The notes below the pieces were generated by a model, which searched no databases, was not told where the DNA came from, and saw only the letters and a list, made by a program, of their open reading frames with translations. This document shows, piece by piece, positions 54,863 to 62,914 of a stretch of DNA of 64,000 nt (positions are counted from its first letter, which is position 1; every line of letters starts with the position of its first letter). The DNA is from Advenella sp048381675. GTDB taxonomy: Bacteria > Pseudomonadota > Gammaproteobacteria > Burkholderiales > Burkholderiaceae_B. Position numbers and translations under genes: made by a program. Location: assembly GCF_048381675.1 (NCBI RefSeq), contig NZ_JBLWIS010000003.1:248001-312000 (forward strand), given 5' to 3'.

Positions 54863-54892
54863 TTCTACATTTTAATATATGAATAAATTAAT

Positions 54893-55453
54893 ATGATAAA
54901 TTCACCAGAAACCGGGCAAACACGTATTATTAAAAAATACCCCAACCGCCGGCTTTATGATACCGAATCTAGTACCTATATTACGTTGGCAGATGTCAGG
55001 AAACTGGTGCTTGATAACGTCAAGTTTCAGGTGCTTGATGCCAAAACCAGTGAAGATCTTACCCGAAGCATTTTGCTGCAAATCATTCTTGAGCTGGAAG
55101 GGGGCGGCGTACCCATGTTCAGTTCCACCATGCTCGAGCACATTATTCGTTTCTATGGCAATGCCATGCAGGGGGTAATGGGTTCCTATCTGGAAAAAAA
55201 CATGCAGGCGTTTGTTGATATCCAGGAACGTCTGGCTGATCAATCCAAGAGCATGTATGGTTCCCAGTTCAGTCCCGATGCTTGGGCACAATTCATGAAT
55301 ATACAGGCTCCGGTATTGAATAATGCCATGAGCAATTATGTGGAACAGTCCAAAAACCTGTTTGTCCAAATGCAAGAGCAAATGCAAAACCAGACACAAA
55401 ACATGTTTGGTGCCTTTCCCTTTGTAACGCCACAAGATAAAGACAAGAAATAA
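54893..55453 (+). CDS. phaR: Polyhydroxyalkanoate synthesis repressor PhaR
   Basis: PhaR represses phasin and pha genes and is released when it binds nascent polymer. The 186 residues begin with the PHB/PHA accumulation DNA-binding domain (IIKKYPNRRLYDTESSTYIT), then two short repeated segments around LEHIIRFYGNAMQGVMGSYLE (summarised). A Gln/Met-rich coiled tail follows (LFVQMQEQMQNQTQNMFG). Its position directly after phaC-phaB is the classic arrangement. Confidence 0.95.
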   Translation: MINSPETGQTRIIKKYPNRRLYDTESSTYITLADVRKLVLDNVKFQVLDAKTSEDLTRSILLQIILELEGGGVPMFSSTMLEHIIRFYGNAMQGVMGSYLEKNMQAFVDIQERLADQSKSMYGSQFSPDAWAQFMNIQAPVLNNAMSNYVEQSKNLFVQMQEQMQNQTQNMFGAFPFVTPQDKDKK

Positions 55454-55475
55454 GGGAAGCAATACCCTGATTCAT

Positions 55476-56612
55476 TTAACCGGTGTGCCTGAATGGGGAG
55501 TGTGTTGCCAGCATGTCAACATATTTCCCGACCTGGCGGCTTTCATGATCCAGAAATTCTTCAATCGCAGCCGCAAAATCTTTTCTGGCAATCCAGTGTG
55601 CCGAATAGGTGGTTATAGGCAGTAAACCGCGTGCCAGCTTATGTTCTCCTTGGGCACCACCTTCAAAATAACGGAATTTATTTGCAATGCAAAACTCAAT
55701 GCTTTGCATATAACAGGTTTCAAAATGCAGGCCGGGGATAAATTCGTGTGCTCCCCAATAGCGCCCATAAACGGTATCATCACCTACAATATTCAGGGCA
55801 CTGGCAATCGGCTGATTATTTTTAAGCGCAAGAATCAATAAGATGTTTTCCGGGCATTTTTGCAGGTATGTCTGGAAAAACGCATCATTCAGATAGGGTT
55901 CACGGCCACGCTCGTAATAAGTGTTTTGGTAGCAGGAAATAAAAAAACCAAGGGTTTCCGGGGTTATATCCTTGCCCCGCAAATGCCTGAAGCTGACACC
56001 GGCGGCCTGTACTTTTTTACGGTCCTGGCGGATTTTTTTGCGTTTGTCATAAGTGAGCTGTTTCAGGAAATCCTCAAAATTTTCATAATTCTGGTTTTTC
56101 CAGTGAAACTGCACATCTTCCCGGATCATGTAGCCACATTCGCGCAGAATACGTAAATCTTCCTGGTTGGGGAACAGGACATGAAGGGAAGAAACTCCCA
56201 TTTTTTTGGCTATTTCAATGGCTTGCTCGGCCAGGACCCGTTTGTGTAGCGGGTTGTTCGCCAGCAACCGGGGGCCGCTTACCGGTGTGAATGGAACGCT
56301 GCAAACCAGTTTGGGATAATACGGCAAACCGTGTCGTTCAAAGGCATTGGCCCAAGCCATATCAAAAACAAATTCGCCACGTGAATGGGTTTTTAAATAA
56401 AGCGGCATTAGCCCCAAGGGGGTTTGCTGTTCGTCTTGCAGGTAAAGATATTGGGCATACCAGCCACAATCCGGGGTAACGCAGGCACTGGTGTGCAGCG
56501 TTTGCAGGAAATCGGGACTGATAAAAGGGTTTTTCTGGCAGAATGAATGCCAGGTATCCGCCTCAAGTTCTGGGGGTGAGTCTAGTATCGAAATCTGCAG
56601 TTTTTGGGACAT
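55476..56612 (-). CDS. FemAB/GNAT-like acyltransferase (COG3146)
   Basis: A 378-residue protein of the COG3146 group, two tandem GNAT-like folds similar to peptidoglycan-bridge FemAB enzymes. Features are the N-terminal NPFISPDFLQTL, the middle YDKRKKIRQDRKKVQAAGV with a basic helix, and RYFEGGAQGEHKLARGLLP near the C-terminus. No bacterial member has a settled substrate that I can name. The start ATG at 56612 is one base from the start of the divergent GTPase gene, an unusually tight head-to-head contact. Confidence 0.85.
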   Translation of the reverse strand: MSQKLQISILDSPPELEADTWHSFCQKNPFISPDFLQTLHTSACVTPDCGWYAQYLYLQDEQQTPLGLMPLYLKTHSRGEFVFDMAWANAFERHGLPYYPKLVCSVPFTPVSGPRLLANNPLHKRVLAEQAIEIAKKMGVSSLHVLFPNQEDLRILRECGYMIREDVQFHWKNQNYENFEDFLKQLTYDKRKKIRQDRKKVQAAGVSFRHLRGKDITPETLGFFISCYQNTYYERGREPYLNDAFFQTYLQKCPENILLILALKNNQPIASALNIVGDDTVYGRYWGAHEFIPGLHFETCYMQSIEFCIANKFRYFEGGAQGEHKLARGLLPITTYSAHWIARKDFAAAIEEFLDHESRQVGKYVDMLATHSPFRHTG

Positions 56613-56613
56613 A

Positions 56614-57630
56614 ATGAATCAGTACAACACAGGTAAACAGGGAATAGGCGTCACGGTGATAACCGGTTTCCTTGGGAGCGGTAAAAGTCATTTTATCAGG
56701 CAATTGTTAACGCGGCCTGATGCGGGTCAGATTGCCGTTATCGTTAATGAAATTGGCCAGGTTGGGCTGGATCATTTGATATACAGGCATCTTAGCGCAC
56801 AGGTTGCCTTGCTTGAAGGCGGTTGCCTGTGTTGCCAGTTGAATAACGACCTGGGCCAAACGCTGCGTGAACTGTTTATGTTGGCCATGCAAAAGAAAAT
56901 TCCTCCTTTCAGGCATGTCATTATTGAAACTTCGGGCCTGGCCGACCCGTCTTCCATTATCTTCACCTTGAAGCATGATTTTTTTCTGAAAGAGCGCTTT
57001 TACGAAGCGGGCGTTTTATGCCTGGTGGACTGTTGCTACGCAGAACTGCAGCAGGACAGCCCGGAGTGGTTAAGCCAACTGCTGGCGGCGGACGTGGTGA
57101 TGTTGTCTAAAGATGATTTATGCCCGGAAAAGGTGCCGGCCATCACAAGCCGGATAGACTCGGTTGGTGCCGGCATTTCCGTAATCAACAGGTCGCAGTT
57201 AGAGGGAATTGACGATTTCTTTGCGTATTTTTCGGCCCTGAAACAGCGGGGCAGGGAAAAGCTGCGTGCTTTTGGTGCGCGCTGGCAAACAGGAAGTGCC
57301 CTGTCTTTACAAGCATTGAAGCCAGTGGTCAATCATACAGCGGTGGATGTTGTTTCGATTACCTTTGGGCAGGTGGTAAAAAGGGGGCGTTTTATTGCTG
57401 CCTTGGATGCTATTGGGAAGAAATATGGCCCTGCCCTGTTAAGAATGAAGGCATTGGTGCGGTTCGTTGGCGATAATGCTTATTATCATGTGCATGGGGT
57501 ACACGATCAGCGCTCGTCGTTTGAAAAGCTTGAAATGGCTCCTCAGGAAGGGGATGACATAAGACCGTGTGTGGTATTGATTATCAAGAAAGGCCACTGG
57601 GAAGAAACAGACAGGACACTTTTTGATTGA
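56614..57630 (+). CDS. COG0523 (CobW/ZNG1-like) GTPase
   Basis: A 338-residue G3E-family GTPase that probably delivers metal to a client enzyme. I take the ATG at 56614 (MNQYNTGKQGIGVTVITGFLG); a longer frame from 56491 runs through the divergent gene. Walker A is GFLGSGKSHFIRQLL, the family metal-binding CxCC motif is EGGCLCCQLNNDLG, and the base-binding SKDDL follows. The second half is the CobW C-terminal domain (RAFGARWQTG and VHGVHDQRSSFEKLE). Without a zinc-regulated neighbour, the metal (zinc, cobalt or other) is open. Confidence 0.88.
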   Translation: MNQYNTGKQGIGVTVITGFLGSGKSHFIRQLLTRPDAGQIAVIVNEIGQVGLDHLIYRHLSAQVALLEGGCLCCQLNNDLGQTLRELFMLAMQKKIPPFRHVIIETSGLADPSSIIFTLKHDFFLKERFYEAGVLCLVDCCYAELQQDSPEWLSQLLAADVVMLSKDDLCPEKVPAITSRIDSVGAGISVINRSQLEGIDDFFAYFSALKQRGREKLRAFGARWQTGSALSLQALKPVVNHTAVDVVSITFGQVVKRGRFIAALDAIGKKYGPALLRMKALVRFVGDNAYYHVHGVHDQRSSFEKLEMAPQEGDDIRPCVVLIIKKGHWEETDRTLFD

Positions 57631-57726
57631 CTTGTTGTTGGTTGGTTTTAGGTGGCAGGGTAATCCCCTCGAAAAATAAACGTATTAAAGGGTGAATTTT
57701 TTCTTAATGGAATCAGGAAATTTTGC

Positions 57727-57774
57727 ATGAAGACCTCACGTTTTTCCGATAGCCAAATTCTTGTGATTTTGAAA
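57727..57774 (+). mobile_element. Fragment of an IS3-family transposase orfA
   Basis: Starting at an ATG, 16 codons read MKTSRFSDSQILVILK, which is the N-terminus of OrfA from IS3-family elements of the IS407/ISxac type. The frame then becomes unrelated and stops just before 57846. Only the first third of the helix-turn-helix remains. No second copy or terminal repeat was found by eye. It sits on the boundary between the conserved GTPase gene and two unrecognised genes, suggesting that an insertion element took part in forming this junction. Confidence 0.7.
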
Positions 57775-57842
57775 ATGGTTATGGATATACAATCACGAAA
57801 CTTATCCAGCAGGACATGCCGAAAGCTATATGAGGACATCCC

Positions 57843-59372
57843 ATGAAAAAAATACCCACAACAACACTTTTTGCTTTGACCGGGCTATTTATGTTCTCAC
57901 CGGTGATCAGCTGGGCTGGATACTGGGAGCTTGTCAATATTCATCATGATATCAAGCATTTTAATGAGCAACTTGTGGACAAGAAATATTGGTCTCACAG
58001 CATGAGCGGCTCCGCTGGCACCGGGGAATTTACCACCAAGTATGTGGGACCCACTGAAAAAGACGATTATGCCCCAAGAGGCAAAAATGGGGAGAACGCA
58101 ACGGTCAAAGGCAGTGTGTCAGCTCCTCCTCGATATATCGACGGTGGGCAATTGGTAAGGCTATCCGTTGATCTTTCCATCACCTCAACGAAGCAGCATC
58201 TTTTTGATTTTGATGGAAATGCCTATGCCCGGTTTGATGAGCCGGGTGTGCCTATCGGGCACGTTACTAGAGGTCCTATCGACTTCACCGCTAACGATGC
58301 CGATGGCAAACCATTGAAACTGAATGTTTGGCTGTATGCGCCAACGAACTGGCGGGTAAAAGAATATGGCAATAAGGCCAACTTGAGTACCGCGGTATTC
58401 GCTAAGGCGCCTAGGGGTCGGAAGGATGATCAGAAAATAGCCCTCTATACAGCAATTGGCATGGGGAACATGATCTCCCGCACGGAGTACGTCTATCGTT
58501 GGCATACTGAAGGGACCGCCCCTTCATCAGCACAGGACGGTGATGGTTCATTTCTGAGTTGGACGCTCCCTGGCGGAATTGTGATTATTTTGATTGGCAC
58601 CGGAGTCTATATACTCAATCGTAATCGAAAGATAAACAAACCCTCCAGAAACTGGATAAAAAATGAGCAGTCACTTAAAGAAAAGAGGGACAAACTGCTC
58701 GAGATGGCGGAAGCGGCTGACAAGGAAGGTCTTGAGACTAAACACGATAATGCAAAAAGATTGGCACATAAGTATGATCAGTGGCTTTCGGATGTTAAGC
58801 GGAGCGGTGAAAAAGCCATCTTTGGTAGGGACAAGGAGTTCAAAAAGCTTAACGAAATGTTCAGAAGGTTTATACGTGGAGACGTCGGATGGGAACAAGA
58901 GGCTTCGGATGGTTTCTACGAAACTTTCAATGAAAGAGTTCAGCGGAACTGGAGTAGAGAGTCAGATATTTGGATGGAAGGTGGTTCAAATACTATTCAC
59001 GAAGCGGTGAAAGGTGATACGGCAAAGTCAAAGACTTTCCAAGTATTATTCACGTCGATCGGCGGTAAATTTATAGGAAATGTGCTAGGAGTGGTAACTA
59101 CCGGGGCGGAGACCGTTGCGTCAGCGAAAGACGAAATTGAGAAGGGGAAAAGTGTTGGATATACCTTCACTAAGGTTATGATCAATGCAACCATTGATAC
59201 TGTGACTGGTGAGATAGTGGGGGGCGGTACTTCCAACGCAGTGGATCTGGCGGATGGACGCCGAATTTTCGCCGATCCGACCAATGAGAAAGCATTGAGA
59301 TTTGTAGAAAATACTGTTACGGAGTTTTATTCTGACCTCGGTAAGTCGGCTGCTGAAATCACTTTATATTAA
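57843..59372 (+). CDS. Signal-peptide, single-TM protein of unknown function
   Basis: I recognise no family. The 509 residues can be read as four parts: a signal peptide (1-25, FALTGLFMFSPVISWA); a soluble part rich in beta strands to about 235; one hydrophobic segment (about 242-259, GGIVIILIGTGVYIL); and a long cytoplasmic half. The last begins with a charged coiled helix (EQSLKEKRDKLLEMAEAADK) and ends in a Gly/Ala-rich region (FIGNVLGVVTTGAETVASA, and TVTGEIVGGG). A GAGG ribosome site lies seven bases before the ATG. AGA and AGG codons are commoner than in flanking genes, consistent with transfer. The Gly-rich tail vaguely recalls pre-toxin segments, but no toxin domain is visible. Confidence 0.8.
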   Translation: MKKIPTTTLFALTGLFMFSPVISWAGYWELVNIHHDIKHFNEQLVDKKYWSHSMSGSAGTGEFTTKYVGPTEKDDYAPRGKNGENATVKGSVSAPPRYIDGGQLVRLSVDLSITSTKQHLFDFDGNAYARFDEPGVPIGHVTRGPIDFTANDADGKPLKLNVWLYAPTNWRVKEYGNKANLSTAVFAKAPRGRKDDQKIALYTAIGMGNMISRTEYVYRWHTEGTAPSSAQDGDGSFLSWTLPGGIVIILIGTGVYILNRNRKINKPSRNWIKNEQSLKEKRDKLLEMAEAADKEGLETKHDNAKRLAHKYDQWLSDVKRSGEKAIFGRDKEFKKLNEMFRRFIRGDVGWEQEASDGFYETFNERVQRNWSRESDIWMEGGSNTIHEAVKGDTAKSKTFQVLFTSIGGKFIGNVLGVVTTGAETVASAKDEIEKGKSVGYTFTKVMINATIDTVTGEIVGGGTSNAVDLADGRRIFADPTNEKALRFVENTVTEFYSDLGKSAAEITLY

Positions 59373-59427
59373 CAGCGACTCTTCTGTTCAGTCTCTTTCC
59401 GATGGTGTTCTTACTCAAAATCCCTGC

Positions 59428-59508
59428 ATGAAGAATACCATTGCACAATTAAAGGATGCTATTAGTAAGAGTAAAACTAGCAAAAAAGTGTGGAGCTATA
59501 AACAATGA
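59428..59508 (+). CDS. Possible 26-residue leader ORF
   Basis: An ATG at 59428 opens a short frame (MKNTIAQLKDAISKSKTSKK then VWSYKQ) whose TGA overlaps the ATG of the zinc-ribbon gene. The frame is also open upstream to the end of the previous gene, in a different phase. There is no ribosome site before 59428. It may be a coupling peptide, the remnant of a frameshifted extension, or chance. Confidence 0.25.
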   Translation: MKNTIAQLKDAISKSKTSKKVWSYKQ

Positions 59509-60665
59509 AAGAAGTAATTACAATTCCGACCAACAAGATCCTGCCAGCTGGCAGAACCCTGGGAATCGAACCCAACCGGTTGTCAGAGGTGTCCGGCTTC
59601 CCGGATATCACAGGGACGACCAAGGTTGAGCGGGAATGGGAAGCACTGCTTCCTACGCTCCTTGCTCCTGGGAAAGTATCTATGCTGATGAAGGGAAATA
59701 GGGATCAGGCCATTGAACTGTCTAGCCTTTCCAGTGGTGATGGAAAGATCCTCATGTACAGCGGAAAAGCTGACGGGAATACGCATATTAGGACTCTTGA
59801 ACCTAAGCAGTTTCGGGAAGAGTTAATGGCTGTCATGGCAACAAATATCCCTGGAAAAGACATTGCTCGGCCTATGAGTCTGGATGCGCTTTTTGTTTTG
59901 GCTGCTTTGTCGGATTTTATAAAAAGGCAGAAGGCTCAAATCATGCTAGGGTTAACGCAGGAGCCAACCCCGCCGACACTGAGTGAAATCCAAAGCCTGC
60001 TTGATAAAGCCGAAAACACAATGGAAGCAAGATGGTGGCTTACACCTTTCCTCTATCATATTTATGGCCTGAGGAGAAAAATTGTTGTTTCAGATGCTGT
60101 GACGCAGCTTCAGACGTTTGAGCTTGTCGCGGAAAATGAAGGAAATGTATATCCGACAGAAGCGGGGTTCATCCTGCTAGACCAACTGACTTTCAGGCGC
60201 GGCATTGTTGGATTTCATAGCTTTTATTTTGAAGAAGGAAAGCCTGTGCAAAGCACGCAGGTGCTTTTGAATACCCTGGACGGTATTTGGCTTATGGAAT
60301 GCGGAGAAAACAGCGTGTTGTCTAGTCTGAGTGCTTCGGAGGCGGAGCGGTTAATAGAGCAGGCGCTGTCACCGGGTGAGGCCGTTCCAAAGGAAGGCGG
60401 GCATCAAGCACCGGTATCACCCACCTTAACCATACCCGTACCAACTGAGGGACCAGTAACGGTAGCAGTATCTGATATCTGGTTTTGCAGCTGCGGCCAA
60501 CACAATGAGGGAAAATTTTGCATCGCCTGTGGGAAGCCAAAGGAGGGAGCCGCACAGACTAAAAAGAAACGTTTTTGCCAATATTGTGGCAGTGAAGCGA
60601 AGAGCGATGCCAAGTTCTGCGTGAATTGTGGCCAGAAAATCCATGAGTCGGCCAGGCTTTCATAG
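59505..60665 (+). CDS. Double zinc-ribbon protein of unknown function
   Basis: A 386-residue soluble protein. No domain is recognised in residues 1-310, although TMEARWWLTPFLYHIYGLRR and FYFEEGKPVQSTQVLLNTLDGIWLME (summarised) look well folded. The C-terminus has two zinc ribbons: FCSCGQHNEGKFCIACGKPK and, after a basic spacer, FCQYCGSEAKSDAKFCVNCGQK. The first resembles the ribbon at the end of some SPFH-domain proteins (YdjI-like). There is no signal peptide or membrane segment. GTGGAG precedes the start. It follows the one-TM protein by 132 bp and probably forms a two-gene unit with it. Confidence 0.8.
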   Translation: MKEVITIPTNKILPAGRTLGIEPNRLSEVSGFPDITGTTKVEREWEALLPTLLAPGKVSMLMKGNRDQAIELSSLSSGDGKILMYSGKADGNTHIRTLEPKQFREELMAVMATNIPGKDIARPMSLDALFVLAALSDFIKRQKAQIMLGLTQEPTPPTLSEIQSLLDKAENTMEARWWLTPFLYHIYGLRRKIVVSDAVTQLQTFELVAENEGNVYPTEAGFILLDQLTFRRGIVGFHSFYFEEGKPVQSTQVLLNTLDGIWLMECGENSVLSSLSASEAERLIEQALSPGEAVPKEGGHQAPVSPTLTIPVPTEGPVTVAVSDIWFCSCGQHNEGKFCIACGKPKEGAAQTKKKRFCQYCGSEAKSDAKFCVNCGQKIHESARLS

Positions 60666-60865
60666 ACAGTTTATTGACTCGGAAAAGCATTGCCGTCCGT
60701 AGTTCACCGCTTAGTCCTTATCCGTCTGGTAATCCATGTCTGTTATGCACGCCCCATTAGGGTATCCATCCGGTAAACCCACCTTGAGTCTACCCCTCTA
60801 AATACGGGAAGATCGTGTCCATGATAATTAAGTGGGCACGATAATGAATTATCTCTATAGATGAT

Positions 60866-61288
60866 CTAAAACGGAATGTCATCTACGGGAGTTTCGTGAG
60901 GGAGTGGAGTGACTTCAGTTGACTTTTCTTCATTGGCAATATCAGTGCCGCTGCCACCTCCCAGCATTTGCATTTGGTCAGCAATAATATCCGTTGAGTA
61001 ACGGTCTTGCCCGGTGTTTTTGTCTTGCCATTTGCGTGTTTTGATGCGGCCTTCTACGTACACGGCGCTGCCTTTTTTAAGATATTGGCCTGCAACCTCA
61101 GCTAAACGACCATAAAACGTTATACGATGCCACTCGGTTTCTTCGCGGCGTTCGCCTGTGTTTTTATCTTTCCAGTTTGCGGTTGTGGCAATAGAGATAT
61201 TGCACATGGTTGCGCCGTCCGGGCTGTGCCTGACTTCGGGGTCACGACCCAGGTTTCCTACTAAAATGACTTTATTGACTGATGCCAT
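60866..61288 (-). CDS. ssb: Single-stranded DNA-binding protein
   Basis: Binds single-stranded DNA in replication and repair. The 140 residues contain the OB fold (VNKVILVGNLGRDPEVRHSP, TANWKDKNTGERREETEWHR, summarised) and a short linker, and end in the protein-interaction tip DDIPF. The tail is shorter than in E. coli (178 residues), with no long Gly/Gln linker. The gap from 60666 to 60865 contains nothing recognisable except a tandem similar pair, GTGTCCATGATAAT and GTGGGCACGATAAT, at 60815-60845. Confidence 0.96.
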   Translation of the reverse strand: MASVNKVILVGNLGRDPEVRHSPDGATMCNISIATTANWKDKNTGERREETEWHRITFYGRLAEVAGQYLKKGSAVYVEGRIKTRKWQDKNTGQDRYSTDIIADQMQMLGGGSGTDIANEEKSTEVTPLPHETPVDDIPF

Positions 61289-61486
61289 AAGGATTTCCTG
61301 AAAAAGTAATGTGAATCAGGTTTTATGGTACAAAAAGAAGCTGGGATTACTGGGTAAAAATACCGCATTATATCCATTGCGATTATTGCGTAGCAACTGT
61401 TGCTTTCGGGTGTTAAGTGCCAATATGGGGGAAGAGATAGATGCAGAAAAAATGCTGTGCGGTTCGCGTGAAAGGAACCGGATTGA

Positions 61487-61616
<130 letters not shown>

Positions 61617-61905
61617 TAAATATTAACCCTAATGCTGTATGTAGGCAAGTCTTTTTCTGATATTTTACACATTTATTACAAATTGGCTGCTTTTTGGTTG
61701 TTTTTAAGTGGATATTAGTGCTTTAATCGAAACATAAGAGACGAAAACTAATGCCAAGACTATTACCAAGTTTGTGTGTGCTGGTTGGTTTTAAAATGAC
61801 TTGGCGGCAAGGCCTGCAAAAATCATTAAAGCCAGAAAGCCCAAAAAAACGTGCCAAGAAAGAAACCGGTCAAAACCCTACGGCAAAAAGCTTATGGCAA
61901 AAAGT

Positions 61906-61940
61906 AAAAAAGCCTGCTTCAATAAAGAAACAGGCCTTTT
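61906..61940 (-). terminator. Terminator of the second initiator tRNA gene
   Basis: AAGCCTG pairs with CAGGCCTT around CTTCAATAAAGAAA, with one base different from the first copy; the T run is on the minus strand. Confidence 0.85.
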
Positions 61941-61948
61941 ATGTATTC

Positions 61949-62025
<77 letters not shown>

Positions 62026-62107
62026 TCTGAAGAATATAATAGTAGTCTACCTGCTATAATAATGCAAGCCGGATAATTGATTTTAATAACAAACCCCTTA
62101 CTGAACC

Positions 62108-62782
62108 ATGGATGAAAATTTAATAAAGAATGTGCTGGAGGCCGCGCTGTTGTGTGCTCAGCAACCAATGAGGACATCTGATCTGGCAAAATTGTTCGCA
62201 GAATCGGATGATGTAAAAATTGATGTAATTAAGCAACAACTGTTAAATTTGCAAGACGCATGGTCAAATAAAGGTTTAGAATTAGCGCAATTGGCTAGCG
62301 GGTGGCGTTTTCAAAGTCGCCCACACATGCAAAAGTATTTAGAACGCCTTAATCCAGAAAAACCACCTAAATATTCCAGGGCGGTATTGGAAACATTGGC
62401 AATTATTGCCTGGCGTCAACCTGTTACACGGGGCGACATAGAAGATATACGCGGTGTAACGGTTTCTTCCCAAATCATTAAAACTTTAGAAGAACGTGGC
62501 TGGATAGAGGTATTGGGTCATAGGGATGCACCTGGAAGGCCTGCCTTATTTGGTACCACAAAACATTTTTTGGATGATCTGGGATTAAAAGCGCTAGATG
62601 AGTTGCCTGGTTTGGCCTCTGAGGGAGAGGTACTTCTGGCTGCCGGAGATAAACTTGCCGGCTTGTTTCCTGCCGAGGAAAGTCCGGAAGAAAATAGCAG
62701 TCATGAGCAATCGCCAGTTGCAGATTTAAATCCTGATATGGCAGTTGTCCCTGAAAACGGGCAAATTGTTAATAACGGGTAA
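62108..62782 (+). CDS. scpB: Segregation and condensation protein ScpB
   Basis: ScpB is the dimeric winged-helix partner of the SMC-ScpA condensin. The 224 residues show the two winged helices: LEAALLCAQQPMRTSDLAKLF and, later, RAVLETLAIIAWRQPVTRGDIEDIRGV (summarised), the most conserved part of the family. The C-terminal 60 residues are acidic and low in complexity. It precedes rluB, its standard neighbour in Betaproteobacteria. Confidence 0.95.
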   Translation: MDENLIKNVLEAALLCAQQPMRTSDLAKLFAESDDVKIDVIKQQLLNLQDAWSNKGLELAQLASGWRFQSRPHMQKYLERLNPEKPPKYSRAVLETLAIIAWRQPVTRGDIEDIRGVTVSSQIIKTLEERGWIEVLGHRDAPGRPALFGTTKHFLDDLGLKALDELPGLASEGEVLLAAGDKLAGLFPAEESPEENSSHEQSPVADLNPDMAVVPENGQIVNNG

Positions 62783-62914
62783 AAAGCAATATACAGTTAA
62801 GTAAAAAACGTTGGCATGCATGATTTTTTGCGTGTTGGTGTTTGATTAATGGTGAATCACTAAGACCACTTTAATTTCAAGGTGCTTTCGGAAGAAGGTC
62901 AAATAAGCAAATAT

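Noticed and set aside
60815..60845. End of an insertion sequence
   Set aside because: The two similar 14-base segments are direct, short and imperfect, with no transposase or matching inverted repeat nearby.
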